Below, in pieces: positions 29,249 through 39,534 of a stretch of DNA of 64,000 nucleotides. Both the position numbers and the translations under genes were made by a program. The notes under the pieces were generated by a model. It was not told the origin of the DNA and made no database searches. It saw only the letters and a program-made list of their open reading frames with translations. The DNA is from Trichomonas vaginalis G3 (lineage: Eukaryota; Parabasalia; Trichomonadida; Trichomonadidae), in contig NC_067207.1 in assembly GCF_026262505.1 (NCBI RefSeq), forward strand, positions 26,442,082 to 26,506,081, given 5' to 3'. Each line of letters begins with the position of its first letter. Position 1 is the first letter of the stretch.

Positions 29249-30109
29249 ATGCTTCAGGTTGAAAAACAAAGAACAAAAGTAGCAGATACAAAACCGTTAG
29301 ACTATATCTTTACAAATGCTGGTAGAACTATTTCAGATGAAGAAATTTCATCCCGAGTATACAGGTTTGACTATCCAGTTCGTTGGCTTCAAAGTCCTTC
29401 AGATGCAAAGGCAATAGGATTTAGAAGAGTTTTGTTTTCAAATAGAACTAACGCGTTTATGTTCGCAGTATATTTTCATGGGCAGTATAAAGGTTCTGAT
29501 GGTCTAATAGACAAATTTGACGAAATGAGAATCTTTACAGTTCGTTCAGACGAAAGTCTTGAGAAAACTCTAAATGACTTTCAAACTCAAATGAACAAAT
29601 ATTATTGGGAATTTCAAGAAAAATACGACTCTTTACTAAATGGAACATACTATCTGAAACTAGAATATGACAAGATGAACTCCACCGTTTCATTTCAAAA
29701 GATTGAAATTAACCCTCCAAGAGATACAGAGTTTTTATTTTGGAAAGTAGACAAACGTTCTTGGGCACAATTTCTTCGGTTACTAAACCAGAACGAACCA
29801 TTACCACCAGATGGTCCATTTAAATTTATACTTCCACCAGCAGATTTGACAGTTTATAGAAACGTGTTTGACCCTCAAAATGTTATGTGCCATGCAAGTT
29901 TCAGTTCAAGCAACAATAGTTTTCTATGTATTGGTAAGGACTTTTATGACTTTGCTTCTAAATTCTACGAACCACCTAGTAACAGTTTCTCTGACTTTCA
30001 AGTTTGGTTCACAACAAATGGTGTGCAACATATTCTTCCATTGTACTATGACTTTTATCTCGAATTGTCTTTCATATATAACTACGGAAAAGTGCTGAAA
30101 AAGTATTGA
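29249..30109 (+). CDS. Structural-like protein B, 286 aa, element 1
   Basis: Paralog of protein A at 24,695 (shared words listed there) with the same length and order of motifs. Contains PLDYIFTNAGRTIS, RFDYPVRWLQSPSDAKAIGF and SDFQVWFTTNG. Beta-rich, soluble. Nearly identical in element 2. The leader TTTTTACATATATTAA matches the element's structural-gene promoter. Perhaps a virion or base-of-spike protein; inference only. Confidence 0.65.
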   Translation: MLQVEKQRTKVADTKPLDYIFTNAGRTISDEEISSRVYRFDYPVRWLQSPSDAKAIGFRRVLFSNRTNAFMFAVYFHGQYKGSDGLIDKFDEMRIFTVRSDESLEKTLNDFQTQMNKYYWEFQEKYDSLLNGTYYLKLEYDKMNSTVSFQKIEINPPRDTEFLFWKVDKRSWAQFLRLLNQNEPLPPDGPFKFILPPADLTVYRNVFDPQNVMCHASFSSSNNSFLCIGKDFYDFASKFYEPPSNSFSDFQVWFTTNGVQHILPLYYDFYLELSFIYNYGKVLKKY

Positions 30110-30119
30110 AAAATATATT

Positions 30120-30320
30120 TTAGGTGAAGAGGTTAGATCTCACCTCTTTTTTCACCTCTTTTTTCACCTGTTGAATTTTGTATAAAAACCAACCGCCGGA
30201 ATTCCGGCGGTTGCTATATTCTTCACAAAATGCTTGTTTTGAGGTCGAGCCACTTTTGGCTCCACCGTATTCTTTCAACCAAAACTCATGAAATTTGGTC
30301 ATTTTTCAGCAAAAATAAAG
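30120..30320. repeat. GATC-centred palindrome plus KilA-N-derived segment
   Basis: An AGGTGA..AGGTTA-GATC-TCACCT..TCACCT palindromic repeat (GATC at 30,136) is followed by DNA resembling, on the minus strand, part of the KilA-N gene of element 2 at about 63,170-63,235. This includes a perfect palindrome AACCGCCGGAATTCCGGCGG at 30,191. Non-coding as it stands. Confidence 0.65.
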
Positions 30321-31480
30321 TTTAGGTGAAGAGGTGAGATCTAACCTCTTTTTTCACCTAATTTTTCACCCGTTGAATTTTCATGAATTTCCTTAAGATA
30401 GAAAAAAAGTGAGTTAAAATGAGATGTTTACTGAAGGGGTCACCATGTCACCGGGTAACCATGTGTCACCAGGTAAACTAACTTCTTTTAAAAAATGAGA
30501 CAACATGACATTTTGACAACAGTCGGGAAAATGTCAAGACTTCTTCATCGTAACGAGTGTAAATGAACCAAAAATATATTTTAGGTGAAGAGGTGAGATC
30601 TAACCTGTTTTTTCACCTGTTTTTTCACCTGTTTTTTCACCCGTTGAATTTTCATGAATTTCCTTAAGATAGAAAAAAAGTGAGTTAAAATGAGATGTTT
30701 ACTGAAGGGGTCACCATGTCACCGGGTAACCATGTGTCACCAGGTAAACTAACTTCTTTTAAAAAATGAGACAACATGACATTTTGACAACAGTCGGGAA
30801 AATGTCAAGACTTCTTCATCGTAACGAGTGTAAATGAACCAAAAATATATTTTAGGTGAAGAGGTGAGATTTCACCCGTTTTTTCACCTGTTTTTTCACC
30901 TGTTTTTTCACCCGTTGAATTTTCATGAATTTCCTTAAGATAGAAAAAAAGTGAGTTAAAATGAGATGTTTACTGAAGGGGTCACCATGTCACCGGGTAA
31001 CCATGTGTCACCAGGTAAACTAACTTCTTTTAAAAAATGAGACAACATGACATTTTGACAACAGTCGGGAAAATGTCAAGACTTCTTCATCGTAACGAGT
31101 GTAAATGAACCAAAAATATATTTTAGGTGAAGAGGTGAGATCTAACCTGTTTTTTCACCTGTTTTTTCACCTGTTTTTTCACCCGTTGAATTTTCATGAA
31201 TTTCCTTAAGATAGAAAAAAAGTGAGTTAAAATGAGATGTTTACTGAAGGGGTCACCATGTCACCGGGTAACCATGTGTCACCAGGTAAACTAACTTCTT
31301 TTAAAAAATGAGACAACATGACATTTTGACAACAGTCGGGAAAATGTCAAGACTTCTTCATCGTAACGAGTGTAAATGAACCAAAAATATATTTTAGGTG
31401 AAGAGGTGAGATTTCACCCGTTTTTCTCACCTAATTTTTCACCCGTTGAATTTTCATGAATTTCCTTAAGATAGAAAAAT
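30321..31480. repeat. 271-bp tandem repeats with GATC-centred palindromes
   Basis: Units begin at 30,321, 30,580, 30,851, 31,122 and 31,393 (spacing 259, 271, 271, 271). Each has AGGTGAAGAGGTGAGATC followed by repeats of TTTTTTCACCT, then about 200 bp including GGTCACCATGTCACCGGGTA. Copies are almost identical except at the palindrome, where two have GATT instead of GATC. No coding frame. Could be an origin, control region or recombination hot spot. Confidence 0.85.
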
Positions 31481-31527
31481 AAAGTTAGTATTTTTAAAAA
31501 AATATTTTTTATTTTTATTGTAAGAAC

Positions 31528-32442
31528 ATGTTAGCAACAACTTCACCAAACTCTTTAGTTATGAACCCAACTTCAATGTTAGTAGAGATGAAAAGCTTCA
31601 TTCCTTCTTCATATACTTTTGAGACAGAAATCCAGAAGATAAAGCAAGAACTTCTCCAAGGAGATTTAGATTGCACTGCAAAAGATGAAACAAATGAACA
31701 ATATCTTTATGAAATGCAGGACCTGGTGGAACATTTACCCAAATTGCCTGAAATACAACAACAAAAGCTCACTATTCCAGAATTCGATGAAATAGAAGTA
31801 AAAACAACCGACTCGGTAGAAATAAAGAAGTTCATACGTAAGGTTAACTATGAGTTTCTTGGATTTCATTGCAACCATAAGGTTATGGACAAAGACTGCG
31901 ATATGGTATATAAGAATGTTTCTGACATATATAAATCTGAAGAATTTAAGACCTACGACAACTTTGTTTCGTTAGTTGCTGAATGTGTATGGCAGATAAG
32001 AGATAAAGATAAAAGATGTAAAATATGGAACGAACAAATAAAACCAACTGCTTCAGATTTAAAGAAAACCATTGACGCTATAGTTGTACTTGCAGGACAA
32101 ATTTCAATGTACAATGCTAAAATGAACCCACAATGTTCTAAATGTAAAGCAGCAATGAGGAAATATAACTACTCCGTCAAAGAGATAGAACGTATGCGAA
32201 ACGACTATGCTGACTTAAAGAAAGAAGCAGAGAAACCAGCAGAAAACAAAATGGACATGTTAGCATTTCTAAACAAAAACTATCCAACAGCTGACGATTT
32301 CCTTCTTTCAGATGTCAAGAAGAAATATAAAGAAACATTCGGCATTGTGAAAACATTCGATGTACTAAAAGAAGAAATCGAAGCCACAAAATTGTTTAGA
32401 ATTTCAAATATACATCGTACAATTCATGTAAAACGCTTATAA
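31528..32442 (+). CDS. 304-aa element protein, unknown, Cys-containing
   Basis: Helical protein. Cysteines in FHCNHKVMDKDCDM and NPQCSKCKAAM could bind metal but match no named finger. The C-terminal part LNKNYPTADDFLLSDV looks folded. The leader TTTTTTATTTTTATTGTAAG is shared with the KilA-N-type genes, suggesting co-regulation. It looks whole. Not reached in the visible part of element 2. Confidence 0.6.
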   Translation: MLATTSPNSLVMNPTSMLVEMKSFIPSSYTFETEIQKIKQELLQGDLDCTAKDETNEQYLYEMQDLVEHLPKLPEIQQQKLTIPEFDEIEVKTTDSVEIKKFIRKVNYEFLGFHCNHKVMDKDCDMVYKNVSDIYKSEEFKTYDNFVSLVAECVWQIRDKDKRCKIWNEQIKPTASDLKKTIDAIVVLAGQISMYNAKMNPQCSKCKAAMRKYNYSVKEIERMRNDYADLKKEAEKPAENKMDMLAFLNKNYPTADDFLLSDVKKKYKETFGIVKTFDVLKEEIEATKLFRISNIHRTIHVKRL

Positions 32443-32685
32443 AATAACTGAGGTGAAAAAAGAGGTGAAAAAAGAGGTTAGATCTCACCTCTTCACCTAA
32501 AATATATTTTTGCCGAATTCTGTATAAAATTCTGAGTAAAATGACATATGGCATGTGTCAAACCGTTGAGTTTTCACAAAATTTAAAAAATAACGTTTAC
32601 CATGTAAAACGCTTATAAAATAACTGGGCTGAAAAAAGAGGTGAAAAAACGGGTGAGATCTAACCATCTACCCTAAAATATATTT
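32443..32685. repeat. Two GATC-centred palindromes in opposite orientation
   Basis: Copies at 32,450-32,504 (GATC 32,481) and 32,630-32,675 (GATC 32,657) are the inverted counterpart of the unit at 30,120, with GGTGAAAAAAGAGGTGAAAA arms leading in. No gene. Confidence 0.75.
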
Positions 32686-33130
32686 TTGCTGAAAAAAATG
32701 ACCAAATTTCATGAATTTCCTCATATGCTTGCTACCCTCGAAAAACCGAGGGTAGAGATTCCGTACGAAAATCGCAAGAATTTGCCAATAAATTTAAGAG
32801 GTTGGTATGTACATAGACTATTAGTAAATGCAGTTGCAGTGAAGGCTTACTTTACATCGTTCAGAAACCAAACATACAGACATTGGTTCAAAAACCAAAG
32901 CACACAAGAACTTTTGAGCGAAGAACAGCGACCCAGACTTTTTTCTGAAAACAGTGAAGAACAGCGAGTAGGTAAAAAACCCCGGTCGCCAAAACTCTAT
33001 GAAAATCGTGAAGCACAGCGACCCAGACTTTTTTCGGGGTCGCCTAAAACTCATGAAAATCGTGAAAAACAGCGAGTAAGTAAAAAAACGTAGTCGCCTA
33101 AAACTCATGAAAATCGTAAAAATTTGCCAT
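32686..33130 (+). pseudogene. KilA-N gene remnant carrying palindromic inserts
   Basis: Pieces such as NRKNLPINLRGWYVHRLLVN and HWFKNQSTQELLSE match the KilA-N protein at 34,049 but are rearranged. Short palindromes lie inside the coding pieces (32,733-32,754, 33,018-33,043 and related ones near 32,926 and 33,070). KilA-N domains bind DNA in phages and large DNA viruses. Fossil, broken. Confidence 0.6.
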
Positions 33131-33352
33131 GCTGCTCTTCTGAGTTCGTCGGTATTTTGGAAGTGTTGCACCTTCGAGTCTTCTGACATGAAAAAAATGA
33201 CCAAATTTCATTATATAACTGTTATTTTTTACGAAGTGAACTTTGACACTTCGTAAAAAAAATCCCTGAAATCATATCTTTTATACAAAATAGAAAAAAT
33301 AACGTTAGTTTTTTTAAAAAAATATTTTTTATTTTGTATGTAAAGACAGAAA

Positions 33353-33658
33353 ATGTTAAAGGTTGAGTTTGAAACAGTTAGAAAGATAGACAATGACACC
33401 AAAGTGGTTAGAATAGGTGATTTAAACGTAAGATACTCAAAGAAATACAACAAATATTCTTTGTCAGACATTTTATCTCCATCTGGAAAGAAACCGAAGG
33501 ACTGGGTTGGAATTGCTTCAACTCAGAAAATTTTGACAAGAAATCCTGAGCTTATGATATCGGTAAGATTCTATGGAACTACAGCATATCTTATAGACAA
33601 AAGTCTTATACCAATAGTTTTGTTATGGTTAGACCCAGTTGTTGATATAACTTCATAA
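33353..33658 (+). CDS. Small KilA-N-like DNA-binding protein
   Basis: 101 residues with YSLSDILSPSGKKPKDWVGI and GTTAYLIDKSLIPIVLLWLDP, the layout of compact KilA-N-like domains in large DNA viruses. The leader TTTTTTATTTTGTATGTAAA is the same as that of the gene at 34,049. DNA next to it encodes a T5orf172-like segment. Confidence 0.55.
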   Translation: MLKVEFETVRKIDNDTKVVRIGDLNVRYSKKYNKYSLSDILSPSGKKPKDWVGIASTQKILTRNPELMISVRFYGTTAYLIDKSLIPIVLLWLDPVVDITS

Positions 33659-33714
33659 CATATGGTTCATTCGATACGGAACGTTGCAGTGAAGGCTTAC
33701 TTTACATCGTTCAG

Positions 33715-33960
33715 AAACGAAGGACTTCAACACAAAAAGATATAAGATAGGAAGAACATATAATATAACTCAAAGATATGACAGTACAGTCAATAGAGTC
33801 AAGGTTGTGTTTGTTAATGATATGAGAGCTGCTGAAACAGAACTACTTGAAAAGTTTGAGAAAATGTATGGTGCTCCACGAAAGGTAAAGAAACGTTTGA
33901 AGTAGATGAGATAGATAAAGCTATAAAATTATTTGACGAAGTTGCTGAAAAATACATGTA
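33715..33960 (+). pseudogene. T5orf172 (GIY-YIG-like) domain remnant
   Basis: Reads RYKIGRTYNITQRYDSTVNR, then MRAAETELLEKFEKMYG, typical of T5orf172/MUG113 nuclease-like domains often fused to KilA-N or Bro proteins. Broken; no full gene is claimed. A 36-bp segment just upstream (33,685) also occurs at 32,836. Confidence 0.5.
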
Positions 33961-34048
33961 AAGCGTTTATTTTTGGTCTTTTGTGAAGTCAGGAAATAAC
34001 GCTAGTTTTTTATAAAATATTTTTTTTATTTTGTATGTAAAGACAGAT

Positions 34049-34894
34049 ATGTCAACAACCGAGAACACAACAACAGTTATAGTCCATGAAGCTATAAATG
34101 AAGAATACGAGTGGGTTCAGTTTAACAAACAGTTACGTCTCATTCGTTCGGTCAAAGACGATATGTACCAAATGCAAAGTATTTTGACAGCATGTTTTGC
34201 TCCAGACACTAAACACGCAGACGACTGGTTCAGAAACCAAAGCACACAAGAACTTTTGAGTGAAATTTCTCTAGACCGACTTTTTTCGGTCTTGCATAAA
34301 ACACATGAAAATCGTAAAAATTTGCCAATAAATTTAAGAGGTTGGTATGTTCATAGACTTTTAGTAAATGCTGTTGCAATATGGGCTTCTCCTCGTTATG
34401 CATGGTATATTTACAGACTTCTTGACGAAATTCATAGACAAGAACGTGAAGAGATGGAAAAGAAACTTCATGCAAAAGATGAAGTCATTGAAGCAAAAGA
34501 TGAAGTCATTGAAGCAAAAGACAAAAGCCTTCAGAAAAGAATACCACGTTCGGTACCAAAAGGAAAGGAAAAGAATTATAAGTATATGATTTATACTGAA
34601 GAGATGGAAAATGAAGAAGACAGAGATATGGTTATGTTGCATTTAGTCAGAAGAAACAACAAAAGCTTTTACGACCTTGCTAAGATTTACAAATCTGACA
34701 GAAATTGGTTCTATCGCGAAAACTTACCGATTTCAATGACCCCAAATGAAGATGTGAAACAAATAGTTCAAGATACGTTACCTCAAACACACTATGATAT
34801 TAAAGGTTGTACAATTCTTACCTTCAAAGAAGATTTGCCATTGTTAAAGGAAAAAATAACAGAGTATTTTGACAACTTCAAACAAGTAGGGTAA
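34049..34894 (+). CDS. KilA-N protein with DUF3627-like C-terminus, element 1
   Basis: 281 residues from the ATG of MSTTENTTTV. The KilA-N part has DWFRNQSTQELLSE, NLRGWYVHRLLVNAVAIWAS and YIYRLLDEI. A coiled coil with a repeated KDEVIEA follows, then NYKYMIYTEEME...LVRRNNKSFYDL, as in DUF3627/KilA-N proteins of large DNA viruses. Likely a DNA-binding regulator of the element. A small palindrome (AGACCGA/TCGGTCT, 34,273-34,292) lies in frame inside the KilA-N part. Confidence 0.75.
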   Translation: MSTTENTTTVIVHEAINEEYEWVQFNKQLRLIRSVKDDMYQMQSILTACFAPDTKHADDWFRNQSTQELLSEISLDRLFSVLHKTHENRKNLPINLRGWYVHRLLVNAVAIWASPRYAWYIYRLLDEIHRQEREEMEKKLHAKDEVIEAKDEVIEAKDKSLQKRIPRSVPKGKEKNYKYMIYTEEMENEEDRDMVMLHLVRRNNKSFYDLAKIYKSDRNWFYRENLPISMTPNEDVKQIVQDTLPQTHYDIKGCTILTFKEDLPLLKEKITEYFDNFKQVG

Positions 34895-34969
34895 ATGCAC
34901 TCTTTATTTTTACGCTTGACTTCAGATGGCTCAGGTAGCTCTATAAGGTAAATTGCCTTGTCAAATCCT

Positions 34970-35277
34970 TCTGGCATTCCGAGTCCTTCCTTCCGACAGG
35001 AAAATATTTTCCTTCTGGCATTCCGAGTCCTTCCTTCCGACAGGAAAAAAATTTCCTTCCGACAGGAAAAAAATTTCCTTCCGACAGGAAAAAATTTTCC
35101 TTCCGACAGGAAAAATTTTTCCAGTTGTCCGTCCGTAAACCATTCAAATTTTCGAAAATTGAGAACTTTTTGGTCGAACTTCAGAAAAAGTTTTTCCTTC
35201 CGACAGGAAAAAATTTTCCTTCCGACAGGAAGAACTCTTCCTTCCGACAGGAAAATATTTTCCTTCCGACAGGACAC
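34970..35277. repeat. Nine-copy hairpin array, about 22-bp period
   Basis: TTTTCCTTCCGACAGGAAAA recurs nine times in two clusters (five at about 34,990-35,118, four at about 35,195-35,273). Each unit is itself a stem TTTTCCT/AGGAAAA with loop TCCGAC. Spacing of units within clusters is mostly 22 bp. Two longer copies of CTTCTGGCATTCCGAGTCCT precede it. It lies between KilA-N and the ATPase gene, with no convincing gene through it. Confidence 0.85.
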
Positions 35278-35377
35278 AAACGGATGACTGACGTACCACC
35301 AACCGAGTCCATTCCAAAGCCAGAAGAACCGACAGCCCCAGCACCACAACAGACTAAGACTAAAACACTTACATTTT

Positions 35378-36256
35378 TCAAGCTTGACTTTTTACAATTT
35401 GAACTTTGTTCGCGTAGATATGAATTCTGAAAGAAGTATGAGGGTCTTGTATGACTTTGTACTTCTCCCATAGTTCATGTCTGTCAAACTTACCTGCCAT
35501 GGACTCTTTCATAAGTTCCATGAAATCGTCTTCGGACAATCCGGGGAAAAGTATAATGTCAGTAAGTATTCTTTTAACATCCTTACTTAAACTCTTTGCT
35601 GTCTGTACACAAATGACAACTGAGATGTTAAAGTGTCTGAGCTTCTTAAGAATTCGACACATGTCTTGTTCTCTATTCTTTAACAAAGGGTGAGAGGCGA
35701 AATCATCTAAGATAAGAAGACATCTGTGAGGGTACGTTTTCCAATCGTAAGATTGCAATTTCTTCGAAATGTATTCTATCTCTTTCTGTTTGTTTCTGAA
35801 GTGTTTCTTCTCTAATATTCTCTGCATTTCCTCATTTGGGTCTTTAAACTTCGAATTTATATACTCATTTATAGCATTGTACTTCAAAACTCTTCTTTGG
35901 TACTTCTTTATCCAATCTAACAACTCAGAGTCTTTTATACATACTAACTTAGACTTCTTTATAATATCTTTGAACGAATTTACGGTTTGGTCAAATTGAC
36001 CCGAAGTACTACAAATGACAACTAACTCATAGAATGGGTTCTTCTCATCTAGTTCTTGTTGTTGTGCAGCCATTTTAAGATAAGTGAAAGTCTTACCCGA
36101 CCCAGGTGGTGCAATTAGACCTGTTATATCACATTCTGAGCAAATAAGAACTTGTCATGTATAAGGCTTTATCTGAGCATTTTCTAACTTCACCTTGTTC
36201 TTGTTTAAAACATTCTCAAATTTCTTGTCAATGTCAGCAAACTTTTTTTCTAACAT
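35378..36256 (-). pseudogene. Genome-packaging ATPase (A32/FtsK-HerA type), broken
   Basis: The gene span includes a P-loop word APPGSGKT near 36,090 and a Walker B CLLILDDFA further on, followed by ISVVICVQTAKSLSKD, the arrangement of the packaging ATPases of Polintons and large DNA viruses. These pump DNA into the capsid. The span is broken (about one break). Divergent from the next gene. Confidence 0.7.
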
Positions 36257-36292
36257 ATTTTTAGAAAAATTAAAATTTTTATCTTTTAGAAA

Positions 36293-36739
36293 ATGTCTAG
36301 CGATTTCGCTATCTATATTCGAGACAAGCTTTTCGACAGCAAAACATCTGTCGACCATAAAATCTTACATAGTGTAAACAAGAAAGGTGAATTTGTTCTA
36401 AAGTTCTGTTTCTGGGAATATGACAAGAACCATAAAACCTTAAGCAGAGCAGTCTTAAAATTTGTCAATGACAGACTTGTTGACAGAGATGACGCCGATT
36501 GGAAAGATGAAGTCCAACAAAAGTTCTTAGAATGCAAAGAAGACACATGCGCTGTTCTTGAAGATGAAATAGAAAACAGAATAGATGAGCTATTAAAGGA
36601 CAAAGAACTTTTACAAAAATATGGTTCGGAGAAATTTGACATAACTCCACCAGAAAAGAAGAAGAGAGAAAAGAAAGAAAAGAAAGTAGAAGAAGAGAAG
36701 AAAGAACCAGTTCCAGAGAAGGGGAGATATGACATGTAA
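36293..36739 (+). CDS. 148-aa element protein with basic tail, unknown
   Basis: A folded N-terminal half (DFAIYIRDKLFDS, FCFWEYDKNHKTLSRAVLKF) and a charged tail of alternating KKREKKEKK and EEEKK blocks. The leader TTTTTATCTTTTAGAAA is the structural-gene promoter type. No known domain. Confidence 0.6.
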   Translation: MSSDFAIYIRDKLFDSKTSVDHKILHSVNKKGEFVLKFCFWEYDKNHKTLSRAVLKFVNDRLVDRDDADWKDEVQQKFLECKEDTCAVLEDEIENRIDELLKDKELLQKYGSEKFDITPPEKKKREKKEKKVEEEKKEPVPEKGRYDM

Positions 36740-36755
36740 AAATAAAATTTTATTT

Positions 36756-37176
36756 TTAGAACATTTCTGGGTCAATGTCAATGTTCTCTTCCTCTTTAGG
36801 AGTAAACACTGGCTTAGACTCTAAAATCTTTTTACCCAATTTACCTTGAACTTCTACAACTTTAGACTCATAATATTCATAGTCGTCTGCTTTCTTTTGG
36901 TTCATAAGGTATAACAAGTTTGTATGCTTTGCCTTCTTTAAGGTTTGAAAACCTTCTGTCAAAACTTTCTTTGACTGCTAACAAACCTTCTATGTCTAAG
37001 TCTTCAAATTTCGCACCATTTTTAGTCACAATAGCAAACTTAACTGGTTCGATGTTCCAAACTTTGCTGAATGAAGACTTTTCAAAATGGTAGAAGTAAA
37101 CATTCAAATATGTGAATGGGTCTAGTTCTTCTTTAAGTCCTGACATGTACTTGTTTACTGAGATGAATTTTGTCAT
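36756..37176 (-). pseudogene. Unrecognised element gene, broken
   Basis: Starts MTKFISVNKYMSGLKEELDP. Beta-rich middle (YLNVYFYHFEKSSFSKVWNI, FAIVTKNGAKFEDLD). The position beside the helicase hints at a DNA-metabolism role, but no fold was recognised. About one break. Confidence 0.45.
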
Positions 37177-37256
37177 CTTTTCTATCGGATAAAAAAAATA
37201 TTTTTTTTTAAATTTACTCAGAAAATTTTTCTTTGTATATACACCATTCTGTACGT

Positions 37257-38448
37257 CTAAAAGACTTTTGACATTTGCCAAAATGTTCGTTTAGACGCTG
37301 TCATATAACCATATTCTTGACAATATTGTTTATACGAATCGTACAATGACCTTTCATCTAAACACTCAAAGTCAGTTTCATCTATGAACAGTTCATATAC
37401 ACTCTTGTTTGCTTCTAACAATGTTTGTCTCTCTTCGGTATGTGGAATTTGTCTTGGATTGAACTTTGAAATATCTAATGTCATGAAATATGAGAACAAG
37501 TGGTTGTAAAAGTCAGATGTCAAAGTTTCTGCTAAGTCGTCAAATATTTCTGTATCTTGCATATGAGCTTCTGACGTTCTGACAACTACATATCTTCTGT
37601 CAGAACTTTCTAACTTTCATCGGAACAACATTGTTTGAAACCATAACGAAGTTTGCAACATTTTCACAAACTCTTTGGTCTTATATTTTCTTTCAACAAC
37701 TCCAACTTTGTCTGTTATAAGACTCTTCAAAGCATCTGAGTTCAAAACTTTTGTTGTATCTATACTTTGAAGTTCGTTACATACTATAAGTTTCATATCT
37801 CTCTATTGAAGAGTTAAATTTACCGCAGATGTTTTCTAAGTTTGTCATATTCGGGTTCGAATAACCTTCTAACAGTTTGCATAAGATATCTGTAAAGAAT
37901 GTGTTCTTACCTGTTCCTTGTTTTCCAATTATAATGAGAGCAGTTTCATTTTTAGCACTTGGATGTTGTAAGATGTTTGCAAACCAACATAAGATATACT
38001 CATAGACTCTTTCGTTTCCATTGCATATAATTTCTTTGACATGGTCTAACCAAGCTTCTATAATATTTTCTTTCCATTCTACTTGTTCATATTTATATCC
38101 AGTGAAGATAGAATAGAAGTTTGGAGAAGGTGTATAAAACTTTATACCACGAACTGAAAAATCTTCAAGTTTTGACAATAAGATATCCCAAGCATCTAAC
38201 ATCTTCATGCCAACTTGTACGACTTTTATTTTCTTAAGTTTCTGTCTACATTCTTGTTCTGAAACTATTGTCGCTTTAGGTTTGTTAAAGACTACATCCC
38301 ATTCTTTCATAACATAACATTCTGGGGCAGAGTCGACATAAATGACTAAACGTTTCAAATTCTCGACTGCTTTGTTATAGTCTCTAAATGGACACATATT
38401 TCTGAATGTTTGGAAGTCATAAAAATCTGAAACATCTATTCTGTACAT
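37257..38448 (-). pseudogene. Superfamily-3 helicase (D5-like), broken
   Basis: The N-terminal part leads to ALIIIGKQGTGKNTFFTDIL, a P-loop of the SF3 helicases (DUF5906/D5 type), followed by NICGKFNSSIE and KLIVCNEL-like Walker B sequence. Such helicases unwind DNA in viruses and polinton-like viruses. About two breaks. No DNA polymerase B was found with it. Confidence 0.65.
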
Positions 38449-38477
38449 TTTTATAAAAATAAAAAAAAATATTTTTT

Positions 38478-39287
38478 TTATTCTTGAGCTATTTGTTGTT
38501 GCATTTGTTCCATTTGTTGCATTTCTTGTTCTTGAGCTATTTGTTGTTGAAGTTGTTCTTGTAGTACAATACTTTCACCAGTTGCATCTTCCAATTCGAA
38601 ACTTTCTGCCGTCATTGACAAATACATAGGACATAAAAGTTTTACAGGAACAAAGTTTGCGTCAACTAAGGTTAAGTTTATGTTTGCTAAAGTGTTTGAG
38701 TTTACTAAAGCTGAAAACTCTGCATTCGAATGAACAATAGGCAAACCAGCAGAGAATGTGTTGTTTATACGCATAAGTATCTTTTGGTCATAGTAGTTTC
38801 TGTCGACATTCGAATAGCACTTTGAACCTAAGTTTGAAACAATATATAAAATAGGTGTACTTAAAGTCAATGGAACAGACATTCCTTGTATGACACCTTT
38901 TCCTGTTATAGGAAACTGTTGGTAGTAAAAACCAGATATAAGTTTTGTATTATAGCTCATATTGTTTATAGTAAACTCAGTCGGACATCCAAACATAATG
39001 AAACCTGCTCTAGTTGCAGCACATGTTACACCCGTCCTTAAAGTATTAAATAAGTCAACAAAACCTGTTGGTGGTATATCTGAGTAAGTATCTTCAAAGG
39101 AGTATTTTTTACCATTCACAACAATAAAATCTTCTGGTGTCAAAAGAGCAAAACAAGCTTTAGTCGTCATTGTGTTTAAAGTTAGTTTACAATATCGTCC
39201 TTGAGGACTTTGTAAGTTTGTTGTTATAGAATTATATGACTCAGGGTTTTTAGTCGTAATAGTATAAACCACTATGTCTTCTGCCAT
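38478..39287 (-). CDS. Capsid-like protein (possible penton), 269 aa
   Basis: Beta-rich, with TRAGFIMFGCPTEFTINNMS, LYIVSNLGSKCYSNVDRNYY and NINLTLVDANFVPVKLLCPM, followed by a Gln-rich tail (QEQLQQQIAQEQ, repeated). Size, beta content and location between helicase and major capsid fit a minor capsid (penton-type) protein; this is inference. The leader is AT-rich. It looks whole. Confidence 0.5.
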   Translation of the reverse strand: MAEDIVVYTITTKNPESYNSITTNLQSPQGRYCKLTLNTMTTKACFALLTPEDFIVVNGKKYSFEDTYSDIPPTGFVDLFNTLRTGVTCAATRAGFIMFGCPTEFTINNMSYNTKLISGFYYQQFPITGKGVIQGMSVPLTLSTPILYIVSNLGSKCYSNVDRNYYDQKILMRINNTFSAGLPIVHSNAEFSALVNSNTLANINLTLVDANFVPVKLLCPMYLSMTAESFELEDATGESIVLQEQLQQQIAQEQEMQQMEQMQQQIAQE

Positions 39288-39297
39288 TTACATATAT

Positions 39298-39528
39298 TTA
39301 AAAGTTTTTCTGAAAGTGGAGAAGAACTTCATCTAAACTTTCACATGGCGTTTCTTGAAGTTCTCTGTCTAAGAAGTTCAAATATTTTGTAAAGACATAG
39401 AACTTTCCTTTGTCTACACGAACAAACAAAACAGGGTCTTTCATATCGTTCAAAAGTGTGTAAAGTCCTTTACATGAAATAAAGTCTATATTATTTTTCT
39501 TCAAACATCTTTCAAGAAGTTTTGACAT
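39298..39528 (-). CDS. 76-aa element protein, unknown
   Basis: MSKLLERCLKKNNIDFISCK, then YVFTKYLNFLDRELQETP. Short, soluble, mixed composition. The start codon is preceded by TAAGTAAAA, the element's leader type. No known domain. Confidence 0.45.
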   Translation of the reverse strand: MSKLLERCLKKNNIDFISCKGLYTLLNDMKDPVLFVRVDKGKFYVFTKYLNFLDRELQETPCESLDEVLLHFQKNF

Positions 39529-39534
39529 TTTTAC

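Noticed and set aside
30120-30302. Minus-strand 60-codon frame as a real gene
   Set aside because: It is a piece of KilA-N coding sequence running into the palindrome repeat; it lacks the domain core and a leader.
34970-35277. Possible CRISPR array
   Set aside because: The repeats are self-complementary and the spaces between them are only 0-10 bases of A/T, with no unique spacers; there are no cas genes and the setting is eukaryotic.
34953-35471. Overlapping frames with FLPTGK or SCRKE repeats
   Set aside because: They are all frames of the 22-bp hairpin array, present on both strands, so they are translation artefacts of the repeat.
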